Positions 20,085 through 30,585 of a DNA stretch of 64,000 nt are shown here, piece after piece. The notes beneath the pieces are model-generated. The model did not search any database, was not told the DNA's origin, and saw nothing but the letters and a program-made list of their open reading frames with translations. Source of the DNA: Mycobacterium sp. IS-1496 (GTDB lineage Bacteria > Actinomycetota > Actinomycetes > Mycobacteriales > Mycobacteriaceae); assembly GCF_001499995.1 (NCBI RefSeq), contig NZ_LQIU01000021.1, positions 1 to 64,000 on the forward strand, given 5' to 3'. A program made the translations under genes and the position numbers. Positions within the stretch are counted from its first letter, which is position 1. The number at the start of each line of letters is the position of its first letter.

Positions 20085-20822
20085 CTAGAGCCGGGACGCG
20101 GCGTCCTCGTCGAGGAACCACACCGTCGCCTCACGCCCGACAGCTCCGGCCGCCGGCCAGTCATCGGGGTCGGCGCCGCCCGCGGCGGCCGCAACGGCCT
20201 CCGCCTTGCCGTCACCCGACACCACCAGCCACACCTCGCGGGAACGCTGAATCGCGGGCAGTGTCAACGTGATCCGCTGCGGGGGCGGTTTGGGGGAGTC
20301 CGGCACCCCGACCACCATGCGGGTGGTCTCCCGCACCGCCGGGGTGTGCGGGAACAGCGAGTTGACGTGGCCCTCCGGGCCCATGCCGAGCAGGTGCACG
20401 TCGAACACCGGCGTCGGTTCGTCCCCTTCGGCCTGCCCCGCCAGCACCTGCTCGTAGGCCAGTGCGGCGGCGTCGAGGTCGTCGCCGAACTCACCGTCGG
20501 CGGCAGGCATCGCGTGCACGTTGGCCGCCGGGATGGCGATGTGGCTGAGCAGGGCTTCGCGGGCCTGCTTGTCGTTGCGCTCGTCGTCGGCCTCGGGCAC
20601 GTAGCGTTCGTCGCCGAAGAACACGTGCACCTTCGACCAGTCGATGCGGTCGTCGTGGGTGCCGAGGCGCGCCAGCAGCTTGATACCGGTGCCGCCGCCG
20701 GTGAGCACGATGTTCGCCCGCCCGCGCTGCTCGACGGCGGAGACGATCTCGTCGGCGAGCCGGTCGCCGACGGCGTCGACCAGCGCATCACCGTCGGGGT
20801 ACTTGCGTATAGAGGCCGTCAT
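20085..20822 (-). CDS. pgl: 6-phosphogluconolactonase
   Basis: 245 aa of the DevB/NagB-like family. Hydrolyses 6-phosphogluconolactone to 6-phosphogluconate, the second step of the oxidative pentose phosphate pathway. Signatures are [11 protein letters not shown] near residue 40, [12 protein letters not shown] near 66, and [16 protein letters not shown] near 143, whose histidine is catalytic. The ATG overlaps the opcA stop by 4 bases. Last gene of the minus-strand tkt-tal-zwf-opcA-pgl operon. It converges on the mam gene with a 10-base gap. Confidence 0.95.
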   Translation of the reverse strand: MTASIRKYPDGDALVDAVGDRLADEIVSAVEQRGRANIVLTGGGTGIKLLARLGTHDDRIDWSKVHVFFGDERYVPEADDERNDKQAREALLSHIAIPAANVHAMPAADGEFGDDLDAAALAYEQVLAGQAEGDEPTPVFDVHLLGMGPEGHVNSLFPHTPAVRETTRMVVGVPDSPKPPPQRITLTLPAIQRSREVWLVVSGDGKAEAVAAAAGGADPDDWPAAGAVGREATVWFLDEDAASRL

Positions 20823-21730
20823 ACGTACTCCACCTTCTCGATTCCCTGCAGTGCCTCGAAGTAGATCTCGTCGGCATCGAGGCGCCGCATGTCTTCGGCC
20901 AGGCACTCGCGAGTCTCTCTGCGCGCCAACGGAACCAACGCGTCCGGCTTGGCGGTTCGGGTGATCTTCGCGGTGATGCCCTCTTGGGGGCGACTCAACG
21001 TGATGGTCTCGCTGTCCCGGACGAGCTCCACCTTGAGTTCGCCCACCGCGCGCTGCACCGGGCCGTCGATCCGGCTGGCCAGCCAGCCCGCCAGCACGTC
21101 CAGGGCGGGCTCGGTCTCCAGGCCCGACACCAGCGCCGAGTTGATCTTCTCGTGGGGGGCTTGATCCACCGCCGCGGTCAGCAGCGCACGCCAGTACGTG
21201 ATCCGGCTCCACGCGAGGTCCGTGTCGCCGGGGGTGTAACCGGAGAGCCGATTCTTGATCGACGACAGCGGATCGATTCCGTTGGTGGCATCGGTGATGC
21301 GGCGAAGCGCGAGTTTGCCCAGCGGATCCTGTGCGGGGACATCGGGTGCCACGTCCGGCCACCAGGTGACGACGGGCGTATCGGGCAGCAGGAACGGCAT
21401 CACCACGCTGCTGGCGTGGTTGGCCAGCGGTCCCGAGAGGCGAAGTACCACCACCTCGTTGGCGCCGGCGTCGCTGCCGACGCGCAACTGGGCGTCCAAT
21501 TGCGCCTTCTCTGCGCGCCGGTCGCCGGGCGCGACCACGATGACCCGACACGGATGCTCGCGGCTCGCGGCGTTGGCCGCGTCGATCGACTCCTCGAGAA
21601 TCGCCTCGGTGTCCGGGGCGATGACCAGGGTGAGCACGCGGCCCAACGTGATCGCGCCGCCCTCTTCGCGCAGCGCCTGGATCTTCTTGTTGATGGCACC
21701 GGTGTTTGTGTCGGGCAGGTCGATGATCAC
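20819..21730 (-). CDS. opcA: OpcA, glucose-6-phosphate dehydrogenase assembly protein
   Basis: 303 aa. In cyanobacteria and actinobacteria OpcA promotes assembly or activation of Zwf. The sequence shows the family pattern: [31 protein letters not shown] near the N terminus cut into known blocks, [19 protein letters not shown] in the middle and [10 protein letters not shown]. Starts at GTG (GTGATCATC). In related genomes I would expect this start to overlap the zwf stop; here the two are separated by a 72-bp insertion-like segment flanked by 14-bp direct repeats. Confidence 0.9.
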   Translation of the reverse strand: MIIDLPDTNTGAINKKIQALREEGGAITLGRVLTLVIAPDTEAILEESIDAANAASREHPCRVIVVAPGDRRAEKAQLDAQLRVGSDAGANEVVVLRLSGPLANHASSVVMPFLLPDTPVVTWWPDVAPDVPAQDPLGKLALRRITDATNGIDPLSSIKNRLSGYTPGDTDLAWSRITYWRALLTAAVDQAPHEKINSALVSGLETEPALDVLAGWLASRIDGPVQRAVGELKVELVRDSETITLSRPQEGITAKITRTAKPDALVPLARRETRECLAEDMRRLDADEIYFEALQGIEKVEYV

Positions 21731-21809
21731 GGCTCGACTCCTCCTCGCTCCGCTCCTCGCTCGTGCCTCGCTGCGATGCTCACTCGTCGTCGCCTTCGAT
21801 GATCACGGC
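21720..21809. repeat. Insertion-like mini element with 14-bp direct repeats between zwf and opcA
   Basis: TCGATGATCACGGC occurs at 21720-21733 and again at 21796-21809. The left copy holds the opcA GTG start (complement) and the right copy holds the zwf TGA stop. Between them lie 62 bp (21734-21795) of low-complexity sequence made of CTCGCT/CTCCTCGCTCCG-type words. Removing one repeat and the spacer would leave zwf and opcA overlapping by 4 bases (GTGA), the arrangement used elsewhere in this operon. This looks like a short element inserted with duplication of its target, or a slippage-derived duplication. Confidence 0.6.
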
Positions 21810-23347
21810 CGCCTCCACTCGCGGCCGGTGCGGCGCAGCATCTCGAACGCCGAATCCGGTCCCCAGCCACCGGATTGGTAGGGGTCGGGTTTCCCGTGGG
21901 AAGCCCAGAAGTCCAATGCGGGATCGAGGATCTTCCACGCCAGTTCGACTTCCTCGTTGACCGGGAACAGCGACGGCTCGCCCAGCAGGACGTCGAGGAT
22001 GAGCCGCTCGTATGCCTCGGGCGACTCCTCGGCGAATGCCGATCCGTAGGAGAAGTCCATACTGACGTCGCGCACTTCCATCTGGTTGCCGGGGACCTTG
22101 GATCCGAATCGCAGTGTGATGCCCTCGTCGGGTTGGACCCGGATCACCAACGCGTTCTGCCCGAGCTCCTCGGTCATGGTGGCGTCGAACGGGAGATGCG
22201 GCGCGCGTTTGAAGATCAGTGCGATCTCGGTGACCCTGCGCCCCAGGCGTTTCCCGGTGCGCAGATAGAACGGGACGCCGGCCCAGCGGCGCGTGTCGAC
22301 GTCCACGGTGATCGCGGCGAACGTCTCGGTGGTGGAGGTCTGCGAGAAACCCTCCTCTTCCAGCAGGCCGACGACGCGCTCGCCGCCCTGCCACCCCGCC
22401 GTGTACTGGCCTCGCGACGTGGTCTGGTCCAGCGGCTCGACGAGCCTGCTGGCCGAGAGCACCTTGATCTTCTCGGCCTGCAGCTCGTCGGGTGAGAAGC
22501 TGACCGGCTCCTCCATGGCGGTGAGCGCCAACAGCTGCAACAGGTGGTTCTGGATGACATCGCGTGCGGCGCCGACACCGTCGTAGTAACCGCCCCGCCC
22601 GCCGAGCCCGATGTCCTCGGCCATCGTGATCTGCACGCTGTCCACGTAGTGCGAATTCCACACCGGCTCGAAGAGCTCGTTGGCGAACCGCAGCGCGAGG
22701 ATGTTCTGAACGGTCTCCTTGCCGAGGTAGTGATCGATCCGGAAGACCGACGACTCGGGGAAGACGTTGTTGACGATCGCGTTGAGGTCCTCGGCGCTCT
22801 TCAGATCGTGACCGAACGGTTTCTCGATGACGACGCGGCTCCAGTGGCCGTCGGTCTTGGTGGCCAGCCCCGTGCGGGAGAGCTGTTCGAGCACCTGCGG
22901 GAACGCCTTCGGCGGGATGGACAGGTAGAACGCGTGGTTGCCGCCGGTGCCGCGCTCGGCATCGAGCTTGGTCAGTGTCTCGGCGAGCTGCTCGAACGCC
23001 TTCTCGTCGTCGAAGGTGCCCTGGACGAACCGGATCCCCTCGGCGAGCCGGTCCCAGACCTCCTGGCGGAAGGGCGTGCGGGCGTGCTGCTTGACCGCGT
23101 CGTAGACGACCTGGCTGAAGTCCTCGTCGGCCCAATCCCGCCGAGCGAACCCGACCAGCGAGAACGTCGGCGGCAGCAGACCCCGGTTGGCGAGGTCGTA
23201 GATGGCCGGCATGAGCTTCTTCCGCGCCAGGTCGCCCGTCACGCCGAAGATCACCACACTGCAGGGACCGGCGATCCTCGGCATCCGCTTGTCGCGCTTG
23301 TCCCGAAGCGGATTACGCCACTCGGTGGCGGCAGCGTCGGCGCCCAT
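21803..23347 (-). CDS. zwf: Glucose-6-phosphate 1-dehydrogenase
   Basis: 514 aa, typical length. Oxidises glucose-6-phosphate to 6-phosphogluconolactone with NADP+ (or another coenzyme). The N-terminal nucleotide motif VIFGVTGDLARKKL is at about residues 33-46 and the substrate motif FRIDHYLGKETVQN near 195. It sits between tal and opcA in the pentose-phosphate operon, 6 bases after tal. The start adds an N-terminal extension common in mycobacterial Zwf2. The last codons lie inside the right copy of the direct repeat described at this locus. Confidence 0.96.
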   Translation of the reverse strand: MGADAAATEWRNPLRDKRDKRMPRIAGPCSVVIFGVTGDLARKKLMPAIYDLANRGLLPPTFSLVGFARRDWADEDFSQVVYDAVKQHARTPFRQEVWDRLAEGIRFVQGTFDDEKAFEQLAETLTKLDAERGTGGNHAFYLSIPPKAFPQVLEQLSRTGLATKTDGHWSRVVIEKPFGHDLKSAEDLNAIVNNVFPESSVFRIDHYLGKETVQNILALRFANELFEPVWNSHYVDSVQITMAEDIGLGGRGGYYDGVGAARDVIQNHLLQLLALTAMEEPVSFSPDELQAEKIKVLSASRLVEPLDQTTSRGQYTAGWQGGERVVGLLEEEGFSQTSTTETFAAITVDVDTRRWAGVPFYLRTGKRLGRRVTEIALIFKRAPHLPFDATMTEELGQNALVIRVQPDEGITLRFGSKVPGNQMEVRDVSMDFSYGSAFAEESPEAYERLILDVLLGEPSLFPVNEEVELAWKILDPALDFWASHGKPDPYQSGGWGPDSAFEMLRRTGREWRRP

Positions 23348-23353
23348 GCCGGC

Positions 23354-24472
23354 TCAGGACTTCTTCTCGTCCAGCTGGCCCTGCGTGGCCTCGAGCAATT
23401 CCTGCCACGACTTCTCGAACTTCTCGACACCTTCCTGCTCGAGCACGAGGAAGACGTCGCGGACGTCGATGCCGACGGCGTCGAGTTCGTCGAACACCGC
23501 CTGCGATTCGGCGGCCCTGCCGGTCACTGTGTCACCGGTGATCACGCCGTGGTCGGCGACGGCCTCGAGCGTCTTCTCCGGCATCGTGTTCACGGTGTTC
23601 GGCGCGACGAGTTCGGTCACGTAGAGCGTGTCGGAGTAGTCCGGGTTCTTCACCCCGGTCGACGCCCACAGCGGCCGCTGCACACGGGCGCCCGCGGCCT
23701 TGAGCTCCTCGAACCGCGAGCCACCGACGAAGACCTCCTCGTAGGCGGCGTAGGCCAGCCGGGCGTTGGCCACCCCGGCCTGACCACGCAGTGCGAGTGC
23801 CTCCTCCGAGCCGATCTTCTCCAGGCGCTTGTCGATCTCGGTGTCGACGCGCGAGACGAAGAACGACGCCACCGAATGGATCGTCGACAGGTCGTGGCCG
23901 GCCTCCTTGGCCTTCTCCAGGCCCTCCAGGTAGGCGTCCATCACCGCGCGGTGACGTTCGACGGAGAAGATCAGCGTCACGTTGACCGAGATGCCCTCGG
24001 CGATCACCGCGGTGATGGCAGGCAGGCCCGCCTCGGTGGCCGGGATCTTGATCAGCAGGTTCGGCCGGTCGACGATCTTCCACAGCTCGATGGCCTGCAG
24101 GATCGTCTTGTCGGAGTCGTGCGCCAGTCGCGGGTCGACCTCGATGGACACCCGGCCGTCGACACCAGCGGACAGCTCGTACTGCTTGGCGAGCACGTCG
24201 CACGCGTTGCGCACGTCGTCGGTGGTGACGGTGCGGATGGTGGCGTCGACGTCGGCGCCCCGCTCGGCGAGCTCCTTCACCTGTGCGTCGTAGGCGTCAC
24301 CGGCCGAGAGCGCGGCCTGGAAGATCGACGGGTTCGTGGTGACCCCCACGACGCCGCGCGTGTCGATGAGCTCCTGCAGGTTCCCGGTCTGCAGCCGTTC
24401 CCGGGACAGGTCGTCGAGCCATACGGACACTCCGGCGGCCGACAGAGCGGCGGTGTTGGCGTTCTGGGTCAT
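23354..24472 (-). CDS. tal: Transaldolase
   Basis: 372 aa, the long actinobacterial transaldolase type. Transfers a dihydroxyacetone unit from sedoheptulose-7-phosphate to glyceraldehyde-3-phosphate. Visible are the N-terminal [15 protein letters not shown] and [13 protein letters not shown], and the Schiff-base lysine in [12 protein letters not shown] near residue 140. [25 protein letters not shown] follows. Second gene of the tkt-led operon, 27 bases after tkt. Confidence 0.96.
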   Translation of the reverse strand: MTQNANTAALSAAGVSVWLDDLSRERLQTGNLQELIDTRGVVGVTTNPSIFQAALSAGDAYDAQVKELAERGADVDATIRTVTTDDVRNACDVLAKQYELSAGVDGRVSIEVDPRLAHDSDKTILQAIELWKIVDRPNLLIKIPATEAGLPAITAVIAEGISVNVTLIFSVERHRAVMDAYLEGLEKAKEAGHDLSTIHSVASFFVSRVDTEIDKRLEKIGSEEALALRGQAGVANARLAYAAYEEVFVGGSRFEELKAAGARVQRPLWASTGVKNPDYSDTLYVTELVAPNTVNTMPEKTLEAVADHGVITGDTVTGRAAESQAVFDELDAVGIDVRDVFLVLEQEGVEKFEKSWQELLEATQGQLDEKKS

Positions 24473-24499
24473 GGTGTTGCCTTTCAGCAGTGCTGTGGG

Positions 24500-26590
24500 T
24501 CAGTTGGCGATCGATCGCTCCGCGGCGGCGGCCACGGCCTCGGCGGTGAAGCCGAACTCGCGGAACAACGTCTTGTCGTCGGCGGACTCCCCGTAGTGCT
24601 CGATGGAGATGATCTCGCCGGTGTCGCCGACGAGCTTGTACCAGCTCTGGGCGACGGCGGCCTCCACGGCGACACGCGCGGAGACGGTGGGCGGCAGCAC
24701 GCTGTCGCGGTACTCCTTCGGCTGCGACTCGAACCACTCCACACACGGCATGGACACGACCGCCGCGTCGATGTCCTTGTCCGCCAACAGCTTCTTCGCC
24801 TCCACCGCGAGCTGCAGTTCCGAGCCGGTCGCGATGATGATCACGTCGGCCCCGGTGGCGTCACCGCCGCCGAGGACGTACCCGCCGCGGGCGACACCGT
24901 CGGAGTCGGTGCCCTCCAGGACCGGGATGCCCTGACGGGTCAGGATGAAACCGACCGGGCCGCTGCCGTTTCCGCGGGCGACGATGCTGCGCCAGGCGTA
25001 GGCCGTCTCGTTCGGGTCACCGGGCCGGACCACCGACAGGTTCGGGATCGCCCGCAGCGCGGCGAGATGCTCGATCGGCTGGTGCGTCGGCCCGTCTTCG
25101 CCGAGACCGATCGAGTCGTGGGTCCAGATGTAGATGGTGTCGATGTCCATCAGCGACGCCAGCCGCACCGACGGCCGCATGTAGTCGGAGAACTGCAGGA
25201 ACGTCCCGCCGAAGGCGCGGGTCGGGCCGTGCAGCACGATGCCCGACAGGATCGCGCCCATCGCGTGTTCGCGCACACCGAAGTGCAGCACCCGGCCGTA
25301 CCAGTCGGCGGTGAAGTCGCTGGTCGAGATCGACGGCGGTCCGAACGACCTCACACCCTTGATGGTGGTGTTGTTGCTGCCCGCGAGGTCGGCCGAACCG
25401 CCCCACAGCTCCGGCAGCTTCGGGGCGACGTCGTTGAGCACCTGGCCGAACGCGGCACGGGTGGCGACGGCCTTGCTGCCCGGCTCCCAGTGCGTCAGGT
25501 CGGCGTCCCAACCCTCGGGCAGCTCCTGGGCCAGCAGCCGGTCGAGCAGCTTCTTGCGCTCGGGTTCGCGTTCGGCCCATGCGTCGAACTCCGGCTGCCA
25601 CTTCTCGTGGGCCTCGCGGCCCCGCTCGACGAGCTTGCGGGTGTGTTCGATGACCTCGTCGCGCACCTCGAACGTCTTGGCCGGGTCGAAGCCGAGGATC
25701 TCCTTGACCGCCGCGACCTCGTCGTCGCCGAGTGCTGAGCCGTGCACGCCGCCGGTGTTCATCTTGTTCGGCGCCGGATAGCCGATGATCGTGCGCAGCG
25801 CGATGAACGACGGCTTGTCGGTGACCTTCTTGGCCTCCTCGATGGCGGCCTCTATGCCGACGACGTTCTCCCCGCCCTCGACCTCCTGCACGTGCCAGCC
25901 GTAGGCGCGGTAACGGTCGGCGACGTTCTCCGACAGCGCGATGTTCGTGTCGTGCTCGATGGAGATCTGGTTCTGGTCGTAGAAGACGATCAGGTTGCCG
26001 AGCTGCTGGGTCCCCGCCAGCGACGAGGCCTCGCTGGTCACGCCCTCCTCGATGTCCCCGTCCGAGGCGACGACGTAGATGAAGTGGTCGAACGGGCTGG
26101 TGCCCGGCGCGGCATCCGGGTCTAACAGACCGCGTTCGTAGCGCGCCGCCATCGCCATGCCCACGGCCGAGGCGAGGCCCTGGCCGAGCGGGCCGGTGGT
26201 GATCTCGACGCCCTTGGTGTGCCGGAACTCGGGATGGCCCGGCGTCTTCGACTTGAAGGTCCGCAGCGACTCGATGTCGTCGAGTTCGAGGCCGAACCCG
26301 CCGAGGTAGAGCTGGATGTAGAGGGTCAGGCTCGAATGGCCGCAGGACAGGATGAACCGGTCCCGGCCCAGCCAGTGCACGTCGCTCGGGTCGTGCCGCA
26401 TCGTCCGCTGGAACAGCGTGTACGCCAGCGGCGCCAGACTCATCGCGGTGCCGGGGTGGCCGTTGCCGACCTTCTGGACGGCGTCGGCCGCCAGCACCCG
26501 GACGGTGTCGACCGCGGCGGAGTCCACCTCGGACCAGTCGTCGGGATGGTGGGCTTCGGTCAGCGTCGCGATCTCGTCGACGGTGGTCAC
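24500..26590 (-). CDS. tkt: Transketolase
   Basis: 696 aa. Thiamine-diphosphate enzyme that moves two-carbon units between pentose- and other sugar phosphates. [16 protein letters not shown] near residue 42, the ThDP/Mg motif [14 protein letters not shown], and the C-terminal half with [13 protein letters not shown] and [13 protein letters not shown] are all present. The start is the GTG giving [10 protein letters not shown], 13 bases after a GAGGAG site; an in-frame ATG 21 bases upstream gives a slightly longer form. First gene of the pentose-phosphate operon and divergent from ctaB. Confidence 0.95.
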   Translation of the reverse strand: MTTVDEIATLTEAHHPDDWSEVDSAAVDTVRVLAADAVQKVGNGHPGTAMSLAPLAYTLFQRTMRHDPSDVHWLGRDRFILSCGHSSLTLYIQLYLGGFGLELDDIESLRTFKSKTPGHPEFRHTKGVEITTGPLGQGLASAVGMAMAARYERGLLDPDAAPGTSPFDHFIYVVASDGDIEEGVTSEASSLAGTQQLGNLIVFYDQNQISIEHDTNIALSENVADRYRAYGWHVQEVEGGENVVGIEAAIEEAKKVTDKPSFIALRTIIGYPAPNKMNTGGVHGSALGDDEVAAVKEILGFDPAKTFEVRDEVIEHTRKLVERGREAHEKWQPEFDAWAEREPERKKLLDRLLAQELPEGWDADLTHWEPGSKAVATRAAFGQVLNDVAPKLPELWGGSADLAGSNNTTIKGVRSFGPPSISTSDFTADWYGRVLHFGVREHAMGAILSGIVLHGPTRAFGGTFLQFSDYMRPSVRLASLMDIDTIYIWTHDSIGLGEDGPTHQPIEHLAALRAIPNLSVVRPGDPNETAYAWRSIVARGNGSGPVGFILTRQGIPVLEGTDSDGVARGGYVLGGGDATGADVIIIATGSELQLAVEAKKLLADKDIDAAVVSMPCVEWFESQPKEYRDSVLPPTVSARVAVEAAVAQSWYKLVGDTGEIISIEHYGESADDKTLFREFGFTAEAVAAAAERSIAN

Positions 26591-26677
26591 TGGCTCGCTC
26601 CTCGGTGGCATGTTGGTTCAGCGGCCGCACACAACCCCCGGACCGCGCCTCCAACCCTAGTGCTCCCGGCCACGACG

Positions 26678-26753
26678 CCGCATGGTGCATGCGGGGAGAT
26701 TCGGTGCTCCCGTTACGGTGGTGACGAGGAAACGACCCTGCGGTCATCCGCAG
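26678..26753. promoter_or_regulatory. Two inverted repeats between tkt and ctaB
   Basis: In the 278-bp divergent intergenic region, CCGCATG-GTG-CATGCGG (26678-26694) and CTGCGG-TCAT-CCGCAG (26738-26753) are perfect inverted repeats. They are placed between the two start codons and could be regulator sites for the pentose-phosphate operon or ctaB. The rest of the gap shows no gene. Confidence 0.35.
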
Positions 26754-26868
26754 TAACCCCAGCGGTCTACCATCGTCTGTAGTAGATGTTGCGCGGCGGC
26801 TGTGACCATCAACAAGCGGAAGACCATCAACATCGGACGAACACCGCCGACAATGAGGAGTTGACTGC

Positions 26869-27798
26869 GTGAGCATTCGCGAGCGCCACCTCAACCATGG
26901 GGCGCCGTCTCGCATCCGCACCACGGTTTTGGCCTACCTGGCGCTGACGAAACCACGCGTGATCGAGTTGCTGCTGGTCACCGCCATCCCGGCGATGCTG
27001 CTGGCCGATCGGGGCACGGTCGATCCGCTGCTGATCCTCAACACACTCATCGGCGGGATGCTGGCCGCCGCGGGCGCGAACACGCTCAACTGCGTCGCCG
27101 ACGCCGACATCGACAAGAAGATGAAGCGGACCGCCCGCCGGCCGCTCGCGCGCGACACCGTCCCCACCCGCAATGCGCTGGTCTTCGGGCTCACGCTGTC
27201 GGTCGGCTCGTTCTTCTGGCTCTGGGGCACCAGTAACCTCCTGTCCGGCCTGCTCGCGGTCGCCACCATCGCGTTCTACGTCTTCGTCTACACGCTGCTG
27301 CTCAAGCGGCGCACCTCCCAGAACGTGGTCTGGGGCGGGGCCGCCGGTTGCATGCCGGTGATGATCGGCTGGTCGGCGGTCACCGGCACGATCCAATGGC
27401 CCGCGCTGGTGATGTTCGCGATCATCTTCTTCTGGACGCCGCCCCACACGTGGGCGCTGGCGATGCGCTACAAGGACGACTACAAGGCGGCCGGGGTGCC
27501 GATGCTGCCCGCGGTCGCCACCGAGCGTCAGGTCACCCGCCAGATCCTCATCTACACCTGGCTGACGGTGCTGACCACGCTGGCGCTGGCGCTGGCCACG
27601 GGCTGGCTGTACGCCTCGGTGGCGGTGCTCGCGGGCACCTGGTTCCTGGTCATGGCCCACCAGCTCTACAGCGGGGTCAAGCGCGGTGAGCCGGTCAAAC
27701 CGTTGCGGCTGTTCCTGCAGTCGAACAACTACCTGGCCGTCGTGTTCGCCGCGCTGGCGGTCGACTCGGTGCTGGCGCTGCCGACGCTGTTCGGCTGA
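26869..27798 (+). CDS. ctaB: Protoheme IX farnesyltransferase (heme O synthase)
   Basis: 309 aa, UbiA-type prenyltransferase with about nine membrane helices. Attaches a farnesyl group to heme b, giving heme O for cytochrome c oxidase. The Asp-rich motif [20 protein letters not shown] near residues 77-96 marks the first prenyl-diphosphate site; [14 protein letters not shown] marks the second. GTG start with GAGGAG upstream. Divergent from tkt and convergent with the transporter cassette. Its pathway partner, the CtaA-type heme A synthase, lies 11 kb away past the inserted sugar cassette. Confidence 0.95.
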   Translation: MSIRERHLNHGAPSRIRTTVLAYLALTKPRVIELLLVTAIPAMLLADRGTVDPLLILNTLIGGMLAAAGANTLNCVADADIDKKMKRTARRPLARDTVPTRNALVFGLTLSVGSFFWLWGTSNLLSGLLAVATIAFYVFVYTLLLKRRTSQNVVWGGAAGCMPVMIGWSAVTGTIQWPALVMFAIIFFWTPPHTWALAMRYKDDYKAAGVPMLPAVATERQVTRQILIYTWLTVLTTLALALATGWLYASVAVLAGTWFLVMAHQLYSGVKRGEPVKPLRLFLQSNNYLAVVFAALAVDSVLALPTLFG

Positions 27799-27802
27799 CC
27801 GG

Positions 27803-28858
27803 TCACTCGACCGGCAGCCGCACGCCCGTCTGCGGATCGAAGCGGTGCACGTCGGCGGGTCGCGCGGACAGCTCGACCGCGGTGCCGGGGGAGACGTCGG
27901 CCAACTGCGCTGCGGCCACCACGCTGGTCAGCTGTTCGGCACCGGCCCGCACGGTGACGATCGCGCGCGGACCCAGCAACTCGACCAGTTCCACGGTCGC
28001 GGAGCCGTCCCGGGCCGGAGCGAGGATGAGGTCGTCGGGACGCACACCGATCGTCACGGCTGCGGCGTCGGGGCCGCCGACGGTCATCCGCAGCCCGTCA
28101 CAGCGCAGTTCCCCGGCCGCCACGGCGCCGGTCACGAGGTTCATCTTCGGGCTGCCGACGAACGTCGCCACGAAGGTGTCCGCGGGGCGCTGGTAGACCT
28201 CGGCCGGGGGAGCGGCCTGGGCGATCCGGCCGTCGCGCATCACCACGATGCGGTCCGACAGGGTCATCGCCTCCTCCTGGTCGTGGGTGACGTAGAGCGA
28301 CGTGATCCCGAGCCGGCGCTGCAGGCGCAGCAGCTCGGTGCGGGTCTCCACCCGCAGCTTCGCGTCGAGGTTGCTCAGCGGTTCGTCGAACAGGAACACC
28401 GAGGGTTCCCGGATGATCGCGCGGCCGATCGCCACCCGCTGCTGCTGCCCGCCGGACAGATCCTTGGGCTTGCGCGCCGTGAGGTGGCCGAGACCGAGCG
28501 ACTCGGCGATCTCGTCGGCGCGCTCGAGCGCCTCGGCGCGCGGAATGCGCTTGGCGCGCAACGGGAACGCGATGTTCTCCCGCACCGACAGATGCGGGTA
28601 GAGCGCATAGTTCTGGAACACCATGGCGATGTCGCGTTCCTTGGGTTCCAGCGCGGTGACGTCACGGTTGCCGATGTGGATCGATCCGGAGCTGACCTTC
28701 TCGAGCCCGGCGAGCATCCGCAGCGACGTGGTCTTACCGCATCCCGACGGACCGACCAGCACGGTCATGCTGCCGTCGGTGAGTTCGAGGTCGAGTTCGG
28801 AGACCACGGCGGCGTCGCCGAACGCCTTGGTGACCGCGGAGAAGGTGACCGATGCCAT
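27803..28858 (-). CDS. ABC sugar transporter ATPase (MalK/UgpC type)
   Basis: 351 aa. Walker A GPSGCGKTT near residue 38, signature LSGGQQQRVAIGRA near 135, Walker B VFLFDEP, then the H-loop VTHDQEEAMT. A C-terminal TOBE/OB domain of about 110 residues follows, as in CUT1 ATPases that power sugar import. The long upstream ORF extension was rejected because ATG (MASVTF) begins the domain. Last gene of a minus-strand transcript after SDR, SBP and two permeases. The ATG lies 17 bases after the permease stop. Confidence 0.93.
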   Translation of the reverse strand: MASVTFSAVTKAFGDAAVVSELDLELTDGSMTVLVGPSGCGKTTSLRMLAGLEKVSSGSIHIGNRDVTALEPKERDIAMVFQNYALYPHLSVRENIAFPLRAKRIPRAEALERADEIAESLGLGHLTARKPKDLSGGQQQRVAIGRAIIREPSVFLFDEPLSNLDAKLRVETRTELLRLQRRLGITSLYVTHDQEEAMTLSDRIVVMRDGRIAQAAPPAEVYQRPADTFVATFVGSPKMNLVTGAVAAGELRCDGLRMTVGGPDAAAVTIGVRPDDLILAPARDGSATVELVELLGPRAIVTVRAGAEQLTSVVAAAQLADVSPGTAVELSARPADVHRFDPQTGVRLPVE

Positions 28859-28875
28859 GGGGGAGTTCCTCGCTA

Positions 28876-29691
28876 CTAGTACTTGACCGCGCCGCCGCTG
28901 ATCCCCTGGACCAGGCGTCGCTGGATGAAGAAGCTGGCGACCACCACCGGCACGATGGCGATCATGATCGCGGCGCTCATCGTCCCGATCTGGACGCCGC
29001 GGAAGGTGTTGAAGTTCGAGATCGCCACCGGCAGGATCGCGGCGTTGCCGGGTGCCAGGATCAGCCCGTAGAACATGTCGTTCCACGACAGCGTGAACCC
29101 GAAGATCCCCGCCGCGCCGATCCCGGGCAGCACCTGCGGCAGCACCACCAGCCGAAACGCCTGCCAGCGCGTGAAGCCGTCGACGCGGGCCTGCTCCTCC
29201 AGCGAGGCGGGAACGGCTTCGAAGAAGCCGATCAGGAACCACGTCACCAGGGGCAGCACGAACGACAGGTGCGCGAAGATCACCGGCGCCAGCGTGTCGG
29301 TCAGGCGCAGCGCCTGGGCCATGGTCAGGAACGGGAACACCATCACCGCGGGCGGCACGACCTGCGCGGCGAGCATGCCGAACCGGGTCAGCGACCCGCC
29401 GGCGCGGTACTTGGCGATCACATAGGCGCCCATGCTGCCGACCACGAGGCTCACCCCGACGGTGACCACGCCGACCACGACGCTGCGGCCCGCGGCGGCG
29501 AAGATGCCCGAGTCCAGCACCGCCCGCCAGTTGTCCAGGGTGGGGCCGAATGCGAACAGGAACGGCTCGGACATCTGCGCCGGGGTCTTGAAGCTCGCCA
29601 GCGCCACCCAGGCGATGGGGAACAGCACGAACACCAGCGCCGCGGTCAGCACGGCGATACGCAGGACCTCCAGGGGACGCGGCCGGGTCAT
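28876..29691 (-). CDS. ABC sugar transporter permease (MalG type)
   Basis: 271 aa with about six membrane helices and the binding-protein-dependent-transport inner membrane loop EEQARVDGFTRWQAFRLVVLPQVLPG near residues 185-210, which docks to the ATPase. Resembles MalG/UgpE of the CUT1 family. The start overlaps the preceding permease stop (TGATGA). Forms the permease heterodimer with its neighbour. Confidence 0.93.
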   Translation of the reverse strand: MTRPRPLEVLRIAVLTAALVFVLFPIAWVALASFKTPAQMSEPFLFAFGPTLDNWRAVLDSGIFAAAGRSVVVGVVTVGVSLVVGSMGAYVIAKYRAGGSLTRFGMLAAQVVPPAVMVFPFLTMAQALRLTDTLAPVIFAHLSFVLPLVTWFLIGFFEAVPASLEEQARVDGFTRWQAFRLVVLPQVLPGIGAAGIFGFTLSWNDMFYGLILAPGNAAILPVAISNFNTFRGVQIGTMSAAIMIAIVPVVVASFFIQRRLVQGISGGAVKY

Positions 29692-30551
29692 CAGGCGGTG
29701 GCCCTCTCGCGGCTGCGTTCCATCGCCCGGAAGGCGACGACGATCACGGCGAGCACCAGCACCAGCACGATGAACGCCATCGCGCTGGCCTGCGCGAGCC
29801 GGAAGAACTGGATGCCCTCGAGGTACATGAAGTACTGCAGGGTCTGGGTTTCGGTGCCCGGCCCACCGCGGGTGGTGGCGTAGACGTACTCGAACACGCG
29901 AAGCGCGTCGAGCCCACGCAGCAGCACCGCCACCGTCAGCACCGGCGCCAGCATCGGGATGAGAACCCGTCGCAGCCGGTAGACGGGCCCGGCGCCGTCG
30001 ACCCGGGCGGCCTCCATCGGCTGTTTGGGCATCGACTCCAGGCCCGCCAGGATCAGCAGCACCATGAACGGGGTCCACTGCCACACGTCGATGAACGCCA
30101 GGGTCAGCAACGCGCGGCCGGAGCCGAAGAAGTCGTAGTCGGCGCCGACGGCGTGCAGCAGCGCCGGGATGGCACCGATCTGGTCGTTGAGCAGGAACCG
30201 GAAGATCAGCCCGACGGCGATGGGGGTGATGAACATGGGCGCCAGCACGATCGCGCGGGAAAGGTCTTTGGCCCACTTCTGCTGGTGCAGGGCCAGCGCG
30301 AGCGCGAAGCCGATGACCAGTTCCAGCGCCACCGCCACGACGACGTAGATCGCGGTGGTGCCGAACGCCTCCCAGAACGCGGGGTTGGACAGCGCGCTGC
30401 CGAAGTTGGAGAGGCCCGCGAACGCCGGTGCCTGCCGGTCGGTCAGCTGGTAGTCGGTGACCGACAGGTAGGCCGCGTAGCAGAGCGGGAATCCGACGGC
30501 CACGCCGAACAGAGCGAGCAGCGGCAACAGCATGCCGTACTTGAATGTCAT
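29691..30551 (-). CDS. ABC sugar transporter permease (MalF type)
   Basis: 286 aa with six predicted membrane helices and the EAA-type loop MEAARVDGAGPVYRLRRVLIPML near residues 179-201. First helix near 10-30 (LALFGVAVGFPLCYAAYLS). Resembles MalF/UgpA CUT1 permeases. It lies 34 bases after the binding-protein gene and overlaps the MalG-type gene by one base. Confidence 0.93.
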   Translation of the reverse strand: MTFKYGMLLPLLALFGVAVGFPLCYAAYLSVTDYQLTDRQAPAFAGLSNFGSALSNPAFWEAFGTTAIYVVVAVALELVIGFALALALHQQKWAKDLSRAIVLAPMFITPIAVGLIFRFLLNDQIGAIPALLHAVGADYDFFGSGRALLTLAFIDVWQWTPFMVLLILAGLESMPKQPMEAARVDGAGPVYRLRRVLIPMLAPVLTVAVLLRGLDALRVFEYVYATTRGGPGTETQTLQYFMYLEGIQFFRLAQASAMAFIVLVLVLAVIVVAFRAMERSRERATA

Positions 30552-30585
30552 GTGCCCGTTCCTGCGGCCGTCGGATTCCCGTGCG

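Noticed and set aside
22544..25738. 1064-residue plus-strand ORF over zwf, tal and tkt
   Set aside because: Antisense to three enzymes with clear catalytic motifs; composition is that of a reverse-frame GC-rich shadow.
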